A DNA stretch of 64,000 bases from Paracoccus sp. S-4012 (GCF_009674885.1 NZ_WKKA01000002.1:186001-250000), one strand, 5' to 3'. Counted from the first letter of the stretch, positions 8,781-17,296 are shown. The notes: generated by a model not told the origin, from the sequence alone. A program made the numbers and translations.

Positions 8781-9385
8781 CCGGGACCGCCGCAACAGAC
8801 GACCTCGCGGGCCGCATCCTCTCCGGCCTGCGGGCCGCGAACCGGGGCGTGGGGGTGATCCTCGGCCTCGTGCTGGCGGCGACGATCATCTTCGTCATCG
8901 CCGATGTGGTCCTGCGGCAGATGGGCAACTCGCTCGGCGGGTCGGACGAGATTTCCGGCTATTCGATGGCGGTGCTGGCCAGCTGGGGCCTCGCCGTCGC
9001 GCTGATGGAGGGCGCGCATGTCCGCATCGACCTGCTGCGGCAGGGGCTTGCGACGCGCGGCCGGGCGGCCTTCGATCTGACCGCGCTGACGGCGCTGACC
9101 TATGTCGCGGTGCTGGTCGCCTGGCAGGCCTGGCCGGTCCTCGACAAGACGCTGCAGCGCGGCTCGCGCGCCAACACGCCCCTCGCAACGCCGCTGTGGA
9201 TTCCGCAGGGGCTGTGGTTCACCGGCTGGGTCTGGTTCGCGATCTGCGCGGTGCTGATGCTGATCGCAGCGGTGCTGATCGCCGTGCAGCGCGACTGGGC
9301 CCGGCTCGACGACGCGATCGGCATGGGCAACGAGGCCGAGGACGCGCTCGCCGAGGCGCGGACGCTGGAGGAGAGCCGCAAGTGA
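8777..9385 (+). CDS. TRAP transporter small permease (DctQ family)
   Basis: A 202-residue inner-membrane protein with four hydrophobic helices, the normal DctQ topology. The segment IADVVLRQMGNSLGGSDEISGYSM carries the conserved arginine and glutamate found between helices one and two of this family. The ATG overlaps the stop of the binding-protein gene, and its own stop overlaps the GTG of the large permease, so the three transporter parts are translationally linked. The cytoplasmic C-terminal tail is acidic and rich in alanine. There is no sign of a Q-M fusion. Confidence 0.9.
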   Translation: MTGTAATDDLAGRILSGLRAANRGVGVILGLVLAATIIFVIADVVLRQMGNSLGGSDEISGYSMAVLASWGLAVALMEGAHVRIDLLRQGLATRGRAAFDLTALTALTYVAVLVAWQAWPVLDKTLQRGSRANTPLATPLWIPQGLWFTGWVWFAICAVLMLIAAVLIAVQRDWARLDDAIGMGNEAEDALAEARTLEESRK

Positions 9386-10662
9386 TCGTCCAGGTCTTCG
9401 TCGCGCTTCTTCTGCTGATGGCGCTGTCCATCCCGGTCGGCGCCGTCCTGTTCCTGCTGGGCGTCGGCGTCTCGACCATCCACTCGCCCTTCCCGCTGCT
9501 GCGCGGTCTCGGGCAGATCGTGTGGTCCTCGTCGGCCTCCTCCACGCTCATCGCCATCCCGATGTTCGTCCTGCTGGGCGAGGTGCTGGTCAAGGGCGGC
9601 GTCGCGGCGCGGACCTATGGCGCGCTCGACAAGTGGTTCTCATGGCTGCCGGGTGGGCTGATCCACGCCAACATCGCCACCGCGACCATGTTCTCGGCCA
9701 CTTCCGGCTCGTCCGTCGCGACTGCCGCGACCGTCGCGACCGTCGCCATGCCGCAGGCCGAGCGGCTGAACTATGACCCGCGCCTCTTCTCGGGCGCGAT
9801 CGCGGCCGGGGGCACCCTCGGCATCCTGATCCCGCCCTCGATCAACCTGATCGTCTACGGCTTCCTGACCGAGACCTCGATCCCGCAGCTCTTCGCCGCC
9901 GGGCTGATCCCCGGCCTCGTCATGGCGTTCGGCTTCATGGTCATCTCGGCGCTGATCTGCATCGTCCGCCCCGCCCTCGGCGGCCCCTCGCGCCATTACG
10001 GCTGGGGCGAGCGCTTCGCGAGCCTGTGGCAACTGGTTCCGATCGTGATCCTCTTCCTGGTCATCATCGGCTCGATCTATCGCGGCTGGGCGACGCCGAC
10101 CGAATCCGCGGCCATCGGCGTGGCCATGGCGATGGTGATCGCAGCCTTCGGCGACGGCCTCTCGTGGCGGGCGATGGCCGAGGCGCTGCACGGCACGATC
10201 AAGATCACTGCGATGATCATGCTGGTCATCGCGGGCGCCTATTTCCTCAACTTTGCCATGACCTCGGCCGGCCTCGGGCGGGTGCTGACCAATTTCCTGC
10301 AGGGCGCCGGGCTGTCGCCGATGGGGCTGCTGCTGCTCATCATCGCCATGTATATCGTGCTCGGCTTCTTCATCGAGACGCTGTCGCTGATGGTCGCGAC
10401 GATCCCGATCGTGGTGCCGATCGTCGCCGCCGCGGGCTTCGACAAGGTCTGGTTCGGCATCCTGCTGATCGTGCTGATCGAGATGGCGCTCATCACGCCG
10501 CCCGTGGGCCTTAACCTCTACGTCGTGCAGGGCGCCCGGAAGAGCGGCAGCCTGACGGACGTGATGGTGGGCGTGATCCCCTATGTCATCGTAATGCTGC
10601 TGATGGTGGCGGTGCTGGTCGCCTTCCCCGGCCTCGCCCTGTGGCTGCCGCGTCAGGCGTAA
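9382..10662 (+). CDS. TRAP transporter large permease (DctM family)
   Basis: The sodium-coupled core of the TRAP transporter: 426 residues and about a dozen membrane helices. Family landmarks are visible: IPMFVLLGEVLVKGGV, then FSATSGSSVATAATV, the LGILIPPSINLIVYG stretch and the late TPPVGLNLYVVQG. The start is GTG at 9382, chosen because it overlaps the preceding stop and gives the full first helix. A longer upstream reading in the same frame is a shadow of the small permease gene. The family takes up organic acids into the cytoplasm. Confidence 0.93.
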   Translation: MIVQVFVALLLLMALSIPVGAVLFLLGVGVSTIHSPFPLLRGLGQIVWSSSASSTLIAIPMFVLLGEVLVKGGVAARTYGALDKWFSWLPGGLIHANIATATMFSATSGSSVATAATVATVAMPQAERLNYDPRLFSGAIAAGGTLGILIPPSINLIVYGFLTETSIPQLFAAGLIPGLVMAFGFMVISALICIVRPALGGPSRHYGWGERFASLWQLVPIVILFLVIIGSIYRGWATPTESAAIGVAMAMVIAAFGDGLSWRAMAEALHGTIKITAMIMLVIAGAYFLNFAMTSAGLGRVLTNFLQGAGLSPMGLLLLIIAMYIVLGFFIETLSLMVATIPIVVPIVAAAGFDKVWFGILLIVLIEMALITPPVGLNLYVVQGARKSGSLTDVMVGVIPYVIVMLLMVAVLVAFPGLALWLPRQA

Positions 10663-10671
10663 GGAGGACCC

Positions 10672-11340
10672 ATGCGCTTCACCTGCAACGGCGCCGCGGT
10701 CGATTGCGACCCCGCGCATCTGGTCGTCGCCGGCTGGACCGGCCGCGACGAGGCCGCGGTCCGGCACCATATCGACGAGTTGGCCGAGCTGGGCGTGGCC
10801 CCGCCCTCAACCGTGCCTCTCTACTACCGCTGCGCGCCGTGGCTGCTGACCCAAGGCCCGCGGGTGGCGGTGCTCGGCACCGACAGCTCCGGCGAGGCCG
10901 AGCCGCTGGTCCTGATCGCGAACGGGCGGCGCTATCTGGGGCTGGGGTCGGACCACACCGACCGCAAGCTCGAGGCGGTGTCGGTCGCGGCCTCGAAGCA
11001 GATCTGCCCCAAGCCCGTGGCGGCGCAGCTGTGGCACTGGGAGGAGGTGGCGGAGCACATCGACCGCATCGAGATCACCTCCGAGATCTTCGAGGGCGGC
11101 GCATGGGTCCCCTACCAGTCCGGCACCATCGGCGCGATCCGCCCGCTGGAAGGGCTGATCGCGGGCGTCGGGCTGGAGGCGCTGGCCCGCGACGGGGGCG
11201 CGGCGATGCTCTGCGGCACCTTCGCGGCGCAGGGCGGCGTCCGGCCCGCGGCGCGCATCCGCATGGTGATGCGCGATCCGGTGCGCGACCGTAGCATCAG
11301 CCTCGAATACGAAGCCGAGGCCCTCGAGGTCGTCGCGTGA
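10672..11340 (+). CDS. DUF2848 family protein
   Basis: A 222-residue soluble protein matching DUF2848. Characteristic stretches are TVPLYYRCAPWLLTQ near residue 42, then GLGSDHTDRKLEAVSVAASKQICPKP, where the GSDHTDR motif is the family's most conserved part and could bind metal or substrate. No reaction has been assigned to the family. It follows the TRAP permease by nine bases with a GGAGG site and sits next to the 5-oxoprolinase genes, so it probably acts on the imported compound or its product. I cannot say which step. Confidence 0.8.
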   Translation: MRFTCNGAAVDCDPAHLVVAGWTGRDEAAVRHHIDELAELGVAPPSTVPLYYRCAPWLLTQGPRVAVLGTDSSGEAEPLVLIANGRRYLGLGSDHTDRKLEAVSVAASKQICPKPVAAQLWHWEEVAEHIDRIEITSEIFEGGAWVPYQSGTIGAIRPLEGLIAGVGLEALARDGGAAMLCGTFAAQGGVRPAARIRMVMRDPVRDRSISLEYEAEALEVVA

Positions 11341-11350
11341 GGCGCTAGAA

Positions 11351-12088
11351 ATGTCCGATCCGGCCGCCTTCCCCCGCATCGCGCCAAGCGGCGTTGACGG
11401 GCTGGTGGTCAGCTTCGCCGACCGCTTCGACGACGCCGCGAACCGGGCCGCCCTCGCGCTCCGGGCCGAGATCGACGCCGAGGGCTGGCCGGAGCTGGTC
11501 GAGACGGCCTCCTCGCTCGTCTCGACCGTGCTGCGCTTCGATCCGCTGGGGACGCATCTCGAGGCGGTGGAGGAGCGTCTGGCCCGCCACCTCGAGGGCC
11601 GCGACTGGAGCGACGCCGCGCTGCCCGAGGGGCGGCGGCTGCTGACGATCCCCGCCGGATTCGACCCCGACGTCGCGCCTCAGATCGACGAGGCGGCCGA
11701 GGCCGCGGGCCTGCCCGACCGCCAGGCCGCCATCGACAGCATCTGCACCGCCGAGTTGCGCGTCCTGACTATCGGCTTCGCCCCCGGCCAGCCCTATATC
11801 GGCCAGCTTCCCGAGGCCTGGGACCTGCCGCGGCAGCGCAGTCTGACGCCGCGGGTGCCGGTCGGCGCGCTCGGCCTCGCGATCCGGCAGATGGTCCTCT
11901 TCGCCGTCGAGACCCAGACCGGCTGGCGCCATGTCGGCCAAACCGCGATCCGCCTGTTCCAGCCCGAAGCCCCCGACCCCTTCGTCCTGCGCCCCGGCGA
12001 TGCGCTCAGGTTCGAGCCGGTCAGCGCCGCGCGGCTCGCCGCGCTGACCGACGATCCGATGGGCGGCGCCGGGATCGGCGCGGCATGA
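11351..12088 (+). CDS. pxpB: 5-oxoprolinase subunit PxpB (KipI-like)
   Basis: With PxpA and PxpC it forms the bacterial ATP-dependent 5-oxoprolinase that opens 5-oxoproline to glutamate. The 245-residue product has the allophanate hydrolase subunit 1 fold. Its signature is the C-terminal run VLTIGFAPGQPYIGQLPE followed by TPRVPVGALGLAIRQ and TGWRHVGQTAIRLF. It is slightly longer than KipI of Bacillus. The stop is overlapped by the pxpC start (ATGA). Other substrates for this three-part hydrolase are possible, since relatives act on urea derivatives. Confidence 0.9.
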   Translation: MSDPAAFPRIAPSGVDGLVVSFADRFDDAANRAALALRAEIDAEGWPELVETASSLVSTVLRFDPLGTHLEAVEERLARHLEGRDWSDAALPEGRRLLTIPAGFDPDVAPQIDEAAEAAGLPDRQAAIDSICTAELRVLTIGFAPGQPYIGQLPEAWDLPRQRSLTPRVPVGALGLAIRQMVLFAVETQTGWRHVGQTAIRLFQPEAPDPFVLRPGDALRFEPVSAARLAALTDDPMGGAGIGAA

Positions 12089-13143
12089 GGGTGCTGGAAA
12101 TCCGTTCGGTTGCGGGCACCGTCACCGTGCAGGACGCCGGCCGCCCCGGCTTCCTCGCGCAGGGCCTCTCGCGCGGCGGCGCGGCCGATCCGGTCGCGCT
12201 TGCCGAGGGAGCGGCGCTGCTGCGCCAGCCGGCCGGCAGCGCGGCGATCGAGTTGATGTCCGGCGCGCTCACGGCCGGCGTGGGCCAGCCGACCCGCATC
12301 GCGCTGACCGGCGCCCCGATGCGCGCCACGCTGACCGAGGGCGGCGAGACCCGCCCCCTCGCATGGCATGCCAGCCACCTCCTGCCCGCCGGCGCGGAGC
12401 TTTCGCTGAAGCCCGGCCCGGAGGGCGGCTTCGGCTACCTCCACCTCGGCGGCGGCATCGCCACACCGCCCGTCATGGGCTCGCGCTCGGCCCATCTCGC
12501 CGGCGGCGTCGGCGGACCGCTGCGCGCAGGCGACCGGCTTCCGCTGGGCGTGGACAAGGGCGGCGAGGTGGACCTGCTCCTCGATCCCCTGCCCCGCTTC
12601 GGCGGCGGGCGGCTGCGCGCGGTCGAGAGCCTGCAGACCCGCCTCTACGGCGCCGAGCAGATCGAGCGGCTGCAACGCACGCCCTTCCGCCGCGACAGCC
12701 ACGGCAACCGCATGGGCGTCCGCCTCGACCTCGGCGGCGCCGAGCCCTTCGCGGCCGAGGGCGGCCTCTCCATCGTCTCCGAGATCGTCCAGCCGGGCGA
12801 CATTCAGGTCACCGGCGACGGGACGCCCTTCGTCCTGATGTCCGAATGCCAGACCACCGGCGGCTACCCCCGCATCGCCACCATCCTGCCCTGCGACCTG
12901 CCGATCGTGGCGCAGGCCGCGCCGGGAGCCGAACTCACGATCCGCCTGGTCGATCGTGAGACGGCTCTGCAAGCCTTGCGCGACGCCGCCCGCGCACTCG
13001 CTGACCTGCCCCGCCGCCTCCGCCCGCGCGTGCGCGACGCGGGCCAGATCGCCGACCTGCTGGCCTACAATCTCGTCGGCGGCGTCGTGGACGCGGCGCG
13101 CCCCGACCACATCGAGCATCCCTTGCACGAGGACCCGCCATGA
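12085..13143 (+). CDS. pxpC: 5-oxoprolinase subunit PxpC (biotin-dependent carboxyltransferase family, KipA-like)
   Basis: A 352-residue protein with the allophanate hydrolase subunit 2 fold, recognised by the opening TVQDAGRPGFLAQGLSRGGAADP and by YLHLGGGIATPPVMGSRS. The late part SEIVQPGDIQVTGDGTPFVLMSECQTTGGYPRIATIL is the other strong family mark. It overlaps pxpB at its start and pxpA at its stop, so the three subunits are made together. It is longer than many KipA proteins because of a C-terminal helical extension (about residues 285-352) rich in alanine and arginine. Confidence 0.9.
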   Translation: MRVLEIRSVAGTVTVQDAGRPGFLAQGLSRGGAADPVALAEGAALLRQPAGSAAIELMSGALTAGVGQPTRIALTGAPMRATLTEGGETRPLAWHASHLLPAGAELSLKPGPEGGFGYLHLGGGIATPPVMGSRSAHLAGGVGGPLRAGDRLPLGVDKGGEVDLLLDPLPRFGGGRLRAVESLQTRLYGAEQIERLQRTPFRRDSHGNRMGVRLDLGGAEPFAAEGGLSIVSEIVQPGDIQVTGDGTPFVLMSECQTTGGYPRIATILPCDLPIVAQAAPGAELTIRLVDRETALQALRDAARALADLPRRLRPRVRDAGQIADLLAYNLVGGVVDAARPDHIEHPLHEDPP

Positions 13144-13913
13144 CCCAGGCCCGCATCGACCTCAACGCCGACATGGGCGAGAGCTTCGGGCCCTGGCCGA
13201 TGGGCGACGACGCGGCGCTGCTGGGGATCATCTCATCGGCCAATATCGCCTGCGGCTTCCATGCCGGGGACTGGGACGTGATGGCCTCGACCATGCGCCT
13301 CGCGGTCGAGCGCGGCGTTGGCATCGGCGCGCATCCGGGTCTGCCTGACCTGCAAGGCTTCGGGCGGCGCGAGATGCAGATCGGCCTCGAGAGCGCCGCC
13401 AACTTGGTGCGCTACCAGCTGGGCGCGGCGCGGGCGATGGCGAAGGCGGCGGGCGGCGCGGTGCGGCACCTGAAGCTGCACGGGGCGATCGCCAACATGG
13501 CCTCGCGCGACGAGGCGCTCGCGCGGGCCTGCTATGAAGGGGCGCTGTCGGTGGACCCGGAGCTCATCCTCATGGTGCTGGCCGGGACCGCGCAGGAGCG
13601 CGCGGCGCGGGCCCTTAGCGCGCGGATCGCCTGCGAAATCTTTGCGGATCGCGGCTACAACGAGGACGCCACGCTGATCACCCGCGGTCAGCCCGGCGCA
13701 ATGGTCCACGACCCCGACGAGGCCGCGCCCCGCATCGTGGAGATGGTGCGGAGCGGCGCGATCATCGCCGCCTCCGGCCGCCGCATCCCGACCCGGATCG
13801 ACACGATCTGCCTGCACGGCGACAACCCCGGTGCGGTGCGGCTGGCGCAGGCGGTGCGCGCCGCCCTCGACGCGGCGGGGATCGAGGTTCGCGCCTTCGA
13901 CGGCGCGCGCTAG
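13140..13913 (+). CDS. pxpA: 5-oxoprolinase subunit PxpA (LamB/YcsF family)
   Basis: A 257-residue cytosolic protein of the LamB/YcsF family, the third 5-oxoprolinase subunit. The opening IDLNADMGESFG and the following SSANIACGFHAGDWDVM are diagnostic, as are AHPGLPDLQGFGRREM and VRHLKLHGAIANMA. The C-terminal CLHGDNPGAV is also conserved. It is the last gene of the operon; its ATG overlaps the pxpC stop, and its own stop overlaps that of the convergent membrane protein gene by four bases, leaving no room for a terminator outside the coding sequences. Confidence 0.94.
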   Translation: MTQARIDLNADMGESFGPWPMGDDAALLGIISSANIACGFHAGDWDVMASTMRLAVERGVGIGAHPGLPDLQGFGRREMQIGLESAANLVRYQLGAARAMAKAAGGAVRHLKLHGAIANMASRDEALARACYEGALSVDPELILMVLAGTAQERAARALSARIACEIFADRGYNEDATLITRGQPGAMVHDPDEAAPRIVEMVRSGAIIAASGRRIPTRIDTICLHGDNPGAVRLAQAVRAALDAAGIEVRAFDGAR

Positions 13914-14704
13914 CGCCCGCGCGAGCGGCGGGCGAGGGTTGTCGTGATCGCCAGCGACACCAGCAGCGCCGCGAGGAAGGCGGCCGGAGCGGGCAGTGCT
14001 GTCGCGGTCAGCGCGAGCGCCCCGCAGAAGCCCGCGAGGCTGATCGTGCCGAGAATGGCCGAATGCAGCGTCGCCGCGGCGGTATCGGCCCCCATCCGCT
14101 CGTGGATGGTGATCGAGAGCACCGTGTAGCCGACCGGAAAGGCCATCAGCAGCCCCGACCCGGTCGGCCCGAGACGCCCGGACATGGCGGTGACCGCCGC
14201 GACCAGCACCCCCGCCAGCAATCCACGCGCAACCAGCATCGCGCGGTTCTCGGACCGCCGTGCGGCGGTCGAGGGACGCAGGAAGCCCCGCCCCGTCCGC
14301 CAGGCGGCGAAGGTCACGGCGGCAAACACGGCCATTCCCACGGCGGGCAGCGGTGGAAGGGCCTTGAGCACAAGCGCGGCGCCGGCCCATGCGCCGCCCG
14401 AGGCCAGCATGCAGATCAGCGGTGGGACTCTCCGGGCCATCACGATATAGGCCAGCAGGAACAGCTGCGTCGCCGCCAGCGACAGGATCGAATAACCCGC
14501 CGCCTGCGCCACGAAGCCCGCCTCGGCCTCGCGCATGAGGAAGAAGAACCCAGGCCCGAGGACGATCGGCAACCCGGCGAGCGCGCCGCCCACGGCGGGG
14601 CCCAGCCGCTCGACCGCAGCCGCCACGCCGATCACCACCACCGCCGTCGCCAGCATGCGGATCAGCAGCTGCCCCGCCGCGATGTCGCCGATGAGGCTAT
14701 CCAC
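13910..14704 (-). CDS. Integral membrane protein of unknown function
   Basis: A 264-residue protein made almost wholly of hydrophobic helices, about eight by eye, in two halves joined by a basic stretch near residues 138-154 (RTGRGFLRPSTAARRSENR). Both halves contain a glycine-proline-rich helix (GGALAGLPIVLGPGFFFLM early, SGLLMAFPVGYTVLSI later), which suggests an internal duplication. I do not recognise the family with certainty. It lies beyond the end of the Pxp operon on the other strand and does not look functionally tied to it. Stop codons of the two converge with a four-base overlap. Confidence 0.7.
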   Translation of the reverse strand: MDSLIGDIAAGQLLIRMLATAVVVIGVAAAVERLGPAVGGALAGLPIVLGPGFFFLMREAEAGFVAQAAGYSILSLAATQLFLLAYIVMARRVPPLICMLASGGAWAGAALVLKALPPLPAVGMAVFAAVTFAAWRTGRGFLRPSTAARRSENRAMLVARGLLAGVLVAAVTAMSGRLGPTGSGLLMAFPVGYTVLSITIHERMGADTAAATLHSAILGTISLAGFCGALALTATALPAPAAFLAALLVSLAITTTLARRSRGR

Positions 14705-14719
14705 GGCGCGCGGCCATCG

Positions 14720-14995
14720 TCAGCCGCAGCGCAGCGCCTCGATGACCCCGTCGCTGCCCACGTCGATATTCAGTCGCCCGGCCACGTAGTCGGCGCGGAT
14801 CTCCTGCCCGGCCCGGTTCACCCGCGCCCCCTGCGGCAGCGAGACCCCGCGCAGCGCGCTGTCGGGACGGCCCAGCAGCCGCTCGAACCGCGCGGCCCCG
14901 CAGGAGCCGGAGGCCGAGTCGATCGAGATGCCGTCGCCGCCTCCGCCGCAAGCAGCGAGCAGCAGCAGGACGGCGGCGGAGGCAAGCTTGCGCAT
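14720..14995 (-). CDS. I78-type peptidase inhibitor lipoprotein, third of three tandem copies
   Basis: A 91-residue probable lipoprotein: a short signal with lipobox LLAAC, a Gly-rich linker, then an I78 (potato-inhibitor-like) domain ending in the pattern VAGRLNIDVGSDGVIEALRCG. The conserved GRLNI-DG-I-C arrangement is shared with the two genes upstream. The ATG at 14995 is chosen because a GAGGGG ribosome site lies six bases before it and it begins the signal peptide; an ATG two codons earlier is too close to that site. It follows the second copy by ten bases, in one leftward operon. Confidence 0.7.
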   Translation of the reverse strand: MRKLASAAVLLLLAACGGGGDGISIDSASGSCGAARFERLLGRPDSALRGVSLPQGARVNRAGQEIRADYVAGRLNIDVGSDGVIEALRCG

Positions 14996-15005
14996 CGTCA
15001 TCCCC

Positions 15006-15290
15006 TCAGTAGCAGGCGATCTTGTCGATGCGGCCATTGGTGCCGACCTCGATGTTCAGCCGGTCGACGCGAAAATCCATCGTCACGGCATCGCCGGGAC
15101 CGATGATCCGGGTGCCGGCCGGGAAGGTCATCGCGGCGAGAATCGAGCGCGGCTGGCCGATCAGCCCCTGATACTGCGTCGCCCGGCAGGCATCGATATC
15201 GGGCAGCGGCTCGGCCGGAGGCGGCTCCACAACCTCGACGCAGGCGGCGAGGGCAAGGAGCGGGGCGGCAAGCAGCAGTCTGCGCATCAT
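15006..15290 (-). CDS. I78-type peptidase inhibitor lipoprotein, second of three tandem copies
   Basis: A 94-residue probable lipoprotein with lipobox ALAAC and a mature I78 domain. The best family match of the three: DACRATQYQGLIGQPRSIL followed by GPGDAVTMDFRVDRLNIEVG and a final Cys. Two cysteines (CRAT and the penultimate residue) could form the family's disulfide. I78 proteins resemble the potato inhibitor fold and are thought to block serine proteases, but the bacterial lipoproteins are mostly uncharacterised. It would sit in the outer membrane or periplasm. Confidence 0.78.
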   Translation of the reverse strand: MMRRLLLAAPLLALAACVEVVEPPPAEPLPDIDACRATQYQGLIGQPRSILAAMTFPAGTRIIGPGDAVTMDFRVDRLNIEVGTNGRIDKIACY

Positions 15291-15297
15291 GGCCTCC

Positions 15298-15633
15298 TCA
15301 GCCGCAGTCGATGTTGTAGATCCGCCCCGCCTGGTCGAGGCGGAAGACGATCCGGTTGGGATCGTATTCCTGCGGCTCGATGCCGCGGTATTCGACCACG
15401 CGATAGGCGCGGTTCACGCCCAGCGTGGCGATCACCGTCCCCGGCTGGCCGAGGGCGGCGGTGTAGCGGCCGGCCTGGCAGAGGTCAGGCTGACGCTCCT
15501 CGAGGCCGGAGATCCCGGCGACCGGCGCGACGGCCGGCAAGGCGACCGGCGGCGGAGCCGGCTGAGGGGCGGGGGCGGGCGCGCAGGCGGCCAGCAGCGG
15601 CACGGCGGCGAGGGTCAGGAAGATGCGGGTCAT
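15298..15633 (-). CDS. I78-type peptidase inhibitor lipoprotein, first of three tandem copies
   Basis: A 111-residue probable lipoprotein: signal peptide with lipobox LLAAC, then a Pro/Ala-rich linker (about residues 18-40) that would hold the domain away from the membrane, then a diverged I78 domain (DLCQAGRYTAALGQPGTVI, then PNRIVFRLDQAGRIYNIDCG). The usual RLN tripeptide is replaced by RIVF. It is the promoter-proximal gene of the three-gene leftward cluster and is divergent from glutamate dehydrogenase across 187 bases. Confidence 0.72.
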   Translation of the reverse strand: MTRIFLTLAAVPLLAACAPAPAPQPAPPPVALPAVAPVAGISGLEERQPDLCQAGRYTAALGQPGTVIATLGVNRAYRVVEYRGIEPQEYDPNRIVFRLDQAGRIYNIDCG

Positions 15634-15684
15634 GGGGCCCTGTCGTTTCTATGTCGTTGAATGCTCGATGCCTGCGACCATAAC

Positions 15685-15701
15685 CGCAACGGCGGGTTGC
15701 G
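15685..15701. promoter_or_regulatory. Inverted repeat in the I78/gdh divergent gap
   Basis: CGCAAC at 15685-15690 and GTTGCG at 15696-15701 are perfect arms around a 5-base centre, in the 187-base gap between the I78 cluster and the glutamate dehydrogenase gene. A second short palindrome, TCACGTGA, lies at 15778-15785. Either could be an operator. No known motif is assigned. Confidence 0.35.
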
Positions 15702-15820
15702 CAAAGGCCGGGCGCGGGGTCGGCCGCGCCGACATCGTTCACATGTTCGCAGGCGGCCGCTTGCGGCGCGGCGCGTTTCACGTGACGGTGGCGCAGGCCC
15801 CATACCTCGCAGGTGAACCG

Positions 15821-17266
15821 ATGGACAGCATCCCCGCCCCGCCGCCCGCACATGGCTCCTTCCGGCAGTCGGTCGAGGAGATGTTCGGTCATGCCGCCAC
15901 GCTTCTCGACCTGCCGCCGGGGCTGGAGGAGAAGATCCGCGTCTGCAACTCCACCTACACGGTGCGCTTCGGCGTCCGGCTGCGCGGCCGGATCCAGACC
16001 TTCGTCGGCTATCGCAGCGTCCATTCCGAGCATCACGAGCCGGTCAAGGGCGGCATCCGTTACGCGATGTCGGTCAACCAGGACGAGGTCGAGGCGCTGG
16101 CCGCGCTGATGACCTACAAATGCGCCCTCGTCGAACTGCCCTTCGGCGGCTCCAAGGGCGGCCTTCGGATCGATCCGCGCGCATGGAACGAGGACGAGCT
16201 GGAGCGCATCACCCGCCGCTTCACCTACGAGTTGAGCCGGCGTCACCTGATCTCGCCCAGCCAGAACGTCCCCGCGCCCGACATGGGCACCGGCGAGCGC
16301 GAGATGGCCTGGATGGCGGACGCCTACAAGCGCCTGCACCCCGCCGACATCGACAGCCGCGCCTGCGTGACCGGCAAGCCGATCGGCTTCGGCGGCATCC
16401 ACGGCCGGACCGAGGCCACCGGCCGCGGCGTGCAGTACGCGCTGCACGAAGCCTTCCGCCACCCCGAGGCGGTGGCGAGGGCGGGCCTCTCCGGCGGGCT
16501 CGAGGGCAAGCGGATCGTCGTGCAGGGCCTCGGCAACGTGGGCTACCACGCGGCGCTGTTCCTCTCGACCGAGGACGGGGCGAAGATCGTGGCGGTGGCC
16601 GAGCGCGACGGCGCCGTGGTGGACGAGGCCGGCCTCGATATCGCGGCGCTGAAGGCGCATCTGTCGGCGAGCGGCGGGGTGCGCGACTTTCCCGGCGCGC
16701 AGTTCCTCGCGGACGCGGACGCGGCGCTGGAACTGGACTGCGACATCCTGATCCCGGCGGCGATGGAGGCCGTGATTCACGAGGGCAACGCCGCGCGCAT
16801 CAAGGCCCCGATGATCGTCGAGGCCGCAAACGGACCCACCACCGCCGCCGGCGACAAGATTCTGCGCGAGCAGGGGAAGTTCGTCATCCCCGATCTCTAC
16901 GCCAACGCGGGCGGGGTCACGGTCAGCTATTTCGAATGGGTCAAGAACCTCGGCCATATGGATTTCGGCCGGATGGAGCGCCGCCGCGAGGAGGCCCGCC
17001 ACCGCCTGCTGATCGAGGAGCTGGAGCGCCTCTCGGCCGACCAGAACCTCGGCTGGAGCCTTTCGGCGGGGTTCAAGCAGCAATATCTGATGGGCGCCGA
17101 CGAGCTGACGCTGGTCCGGTCGGGCCTCGACGACATCATGCGCGGCGCGTTCCAGCAGATGATGACGGTGATGGCGGACGACAGCCGGGTGCCGGACCTG
17201 CGGACCGCGGGCTACATGGTCGCGGTGCGGCGGATCGCGCGGACCTACGAGGCACTTGGGCTGTAG
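15821..17266 (+). CDS. Glu/Leu/Phe/Val dehydrogenase family protein, probably glutamate dehydrogenase
   Basis: A 481-residue oxidoreductase interconverting glutamate and 2-oxoglutarate plus ammonia. The substrate domain carries KGGIRYA and LPFGGSKGGLRID, whose Lys112 matches the catalytic lysine. The Rossmann domain has VVQGLGNVGYHAA near residue 229, followed by VAERDGAVVDEAG. Cofactor choice cannot be judged safely from sequence alone. The ATG at 15821 begins MDSIPAPPP and puts the domain at the expected distance; longer in-frame starts run into the divergent I78 promoter. Convergent with the flagellar FliJ-like gene, 30 bases away. Confidence 0.92.
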   Translation: MDSIPAPPPAHGSFRQSVEEMFGHAATLLDLPPGLEEKIRVCNSTYTVRFGVRLRGRIQTFVGYRSVHSEHHEPVKGGIRYAMSVNQDEVEALAALMTYKCALVELPFGGSKGGLRIDPRAWNEDELERITRRFTYELSRRHLISPSQNVPAPDMGTGEREMAWMADAYKRLHPADIDSRACVTGKPIGFGGIHGRTEATGRGVQYALHEAFRHPEAVARAGLSGGLEGKRIVVQGLGNVGYHAALFLSTEDGAKIVAVAERDGAVVDEAGLDIAALKAHLSASGGVRDFPGAQFLADADAALELDCDILIPAAMEAVIHEGNAARIKAPMIVEAANGPTTAAGDKILREQGKFVIPDLYANAGGVTVSYFEWVKNLGHMDFGRMERRREEARHRLLIEELERLSADQNLGWSLSAGFKQQYLMGADELTLVRSGLDDIMRGAFQQMMTVMADDSRVPDLRTAGYMVAVRRIARTYEALGL

Positions 17267-17296
17267 GCTGCGGCGGGCACGGGCGGGGCGGCGGGG

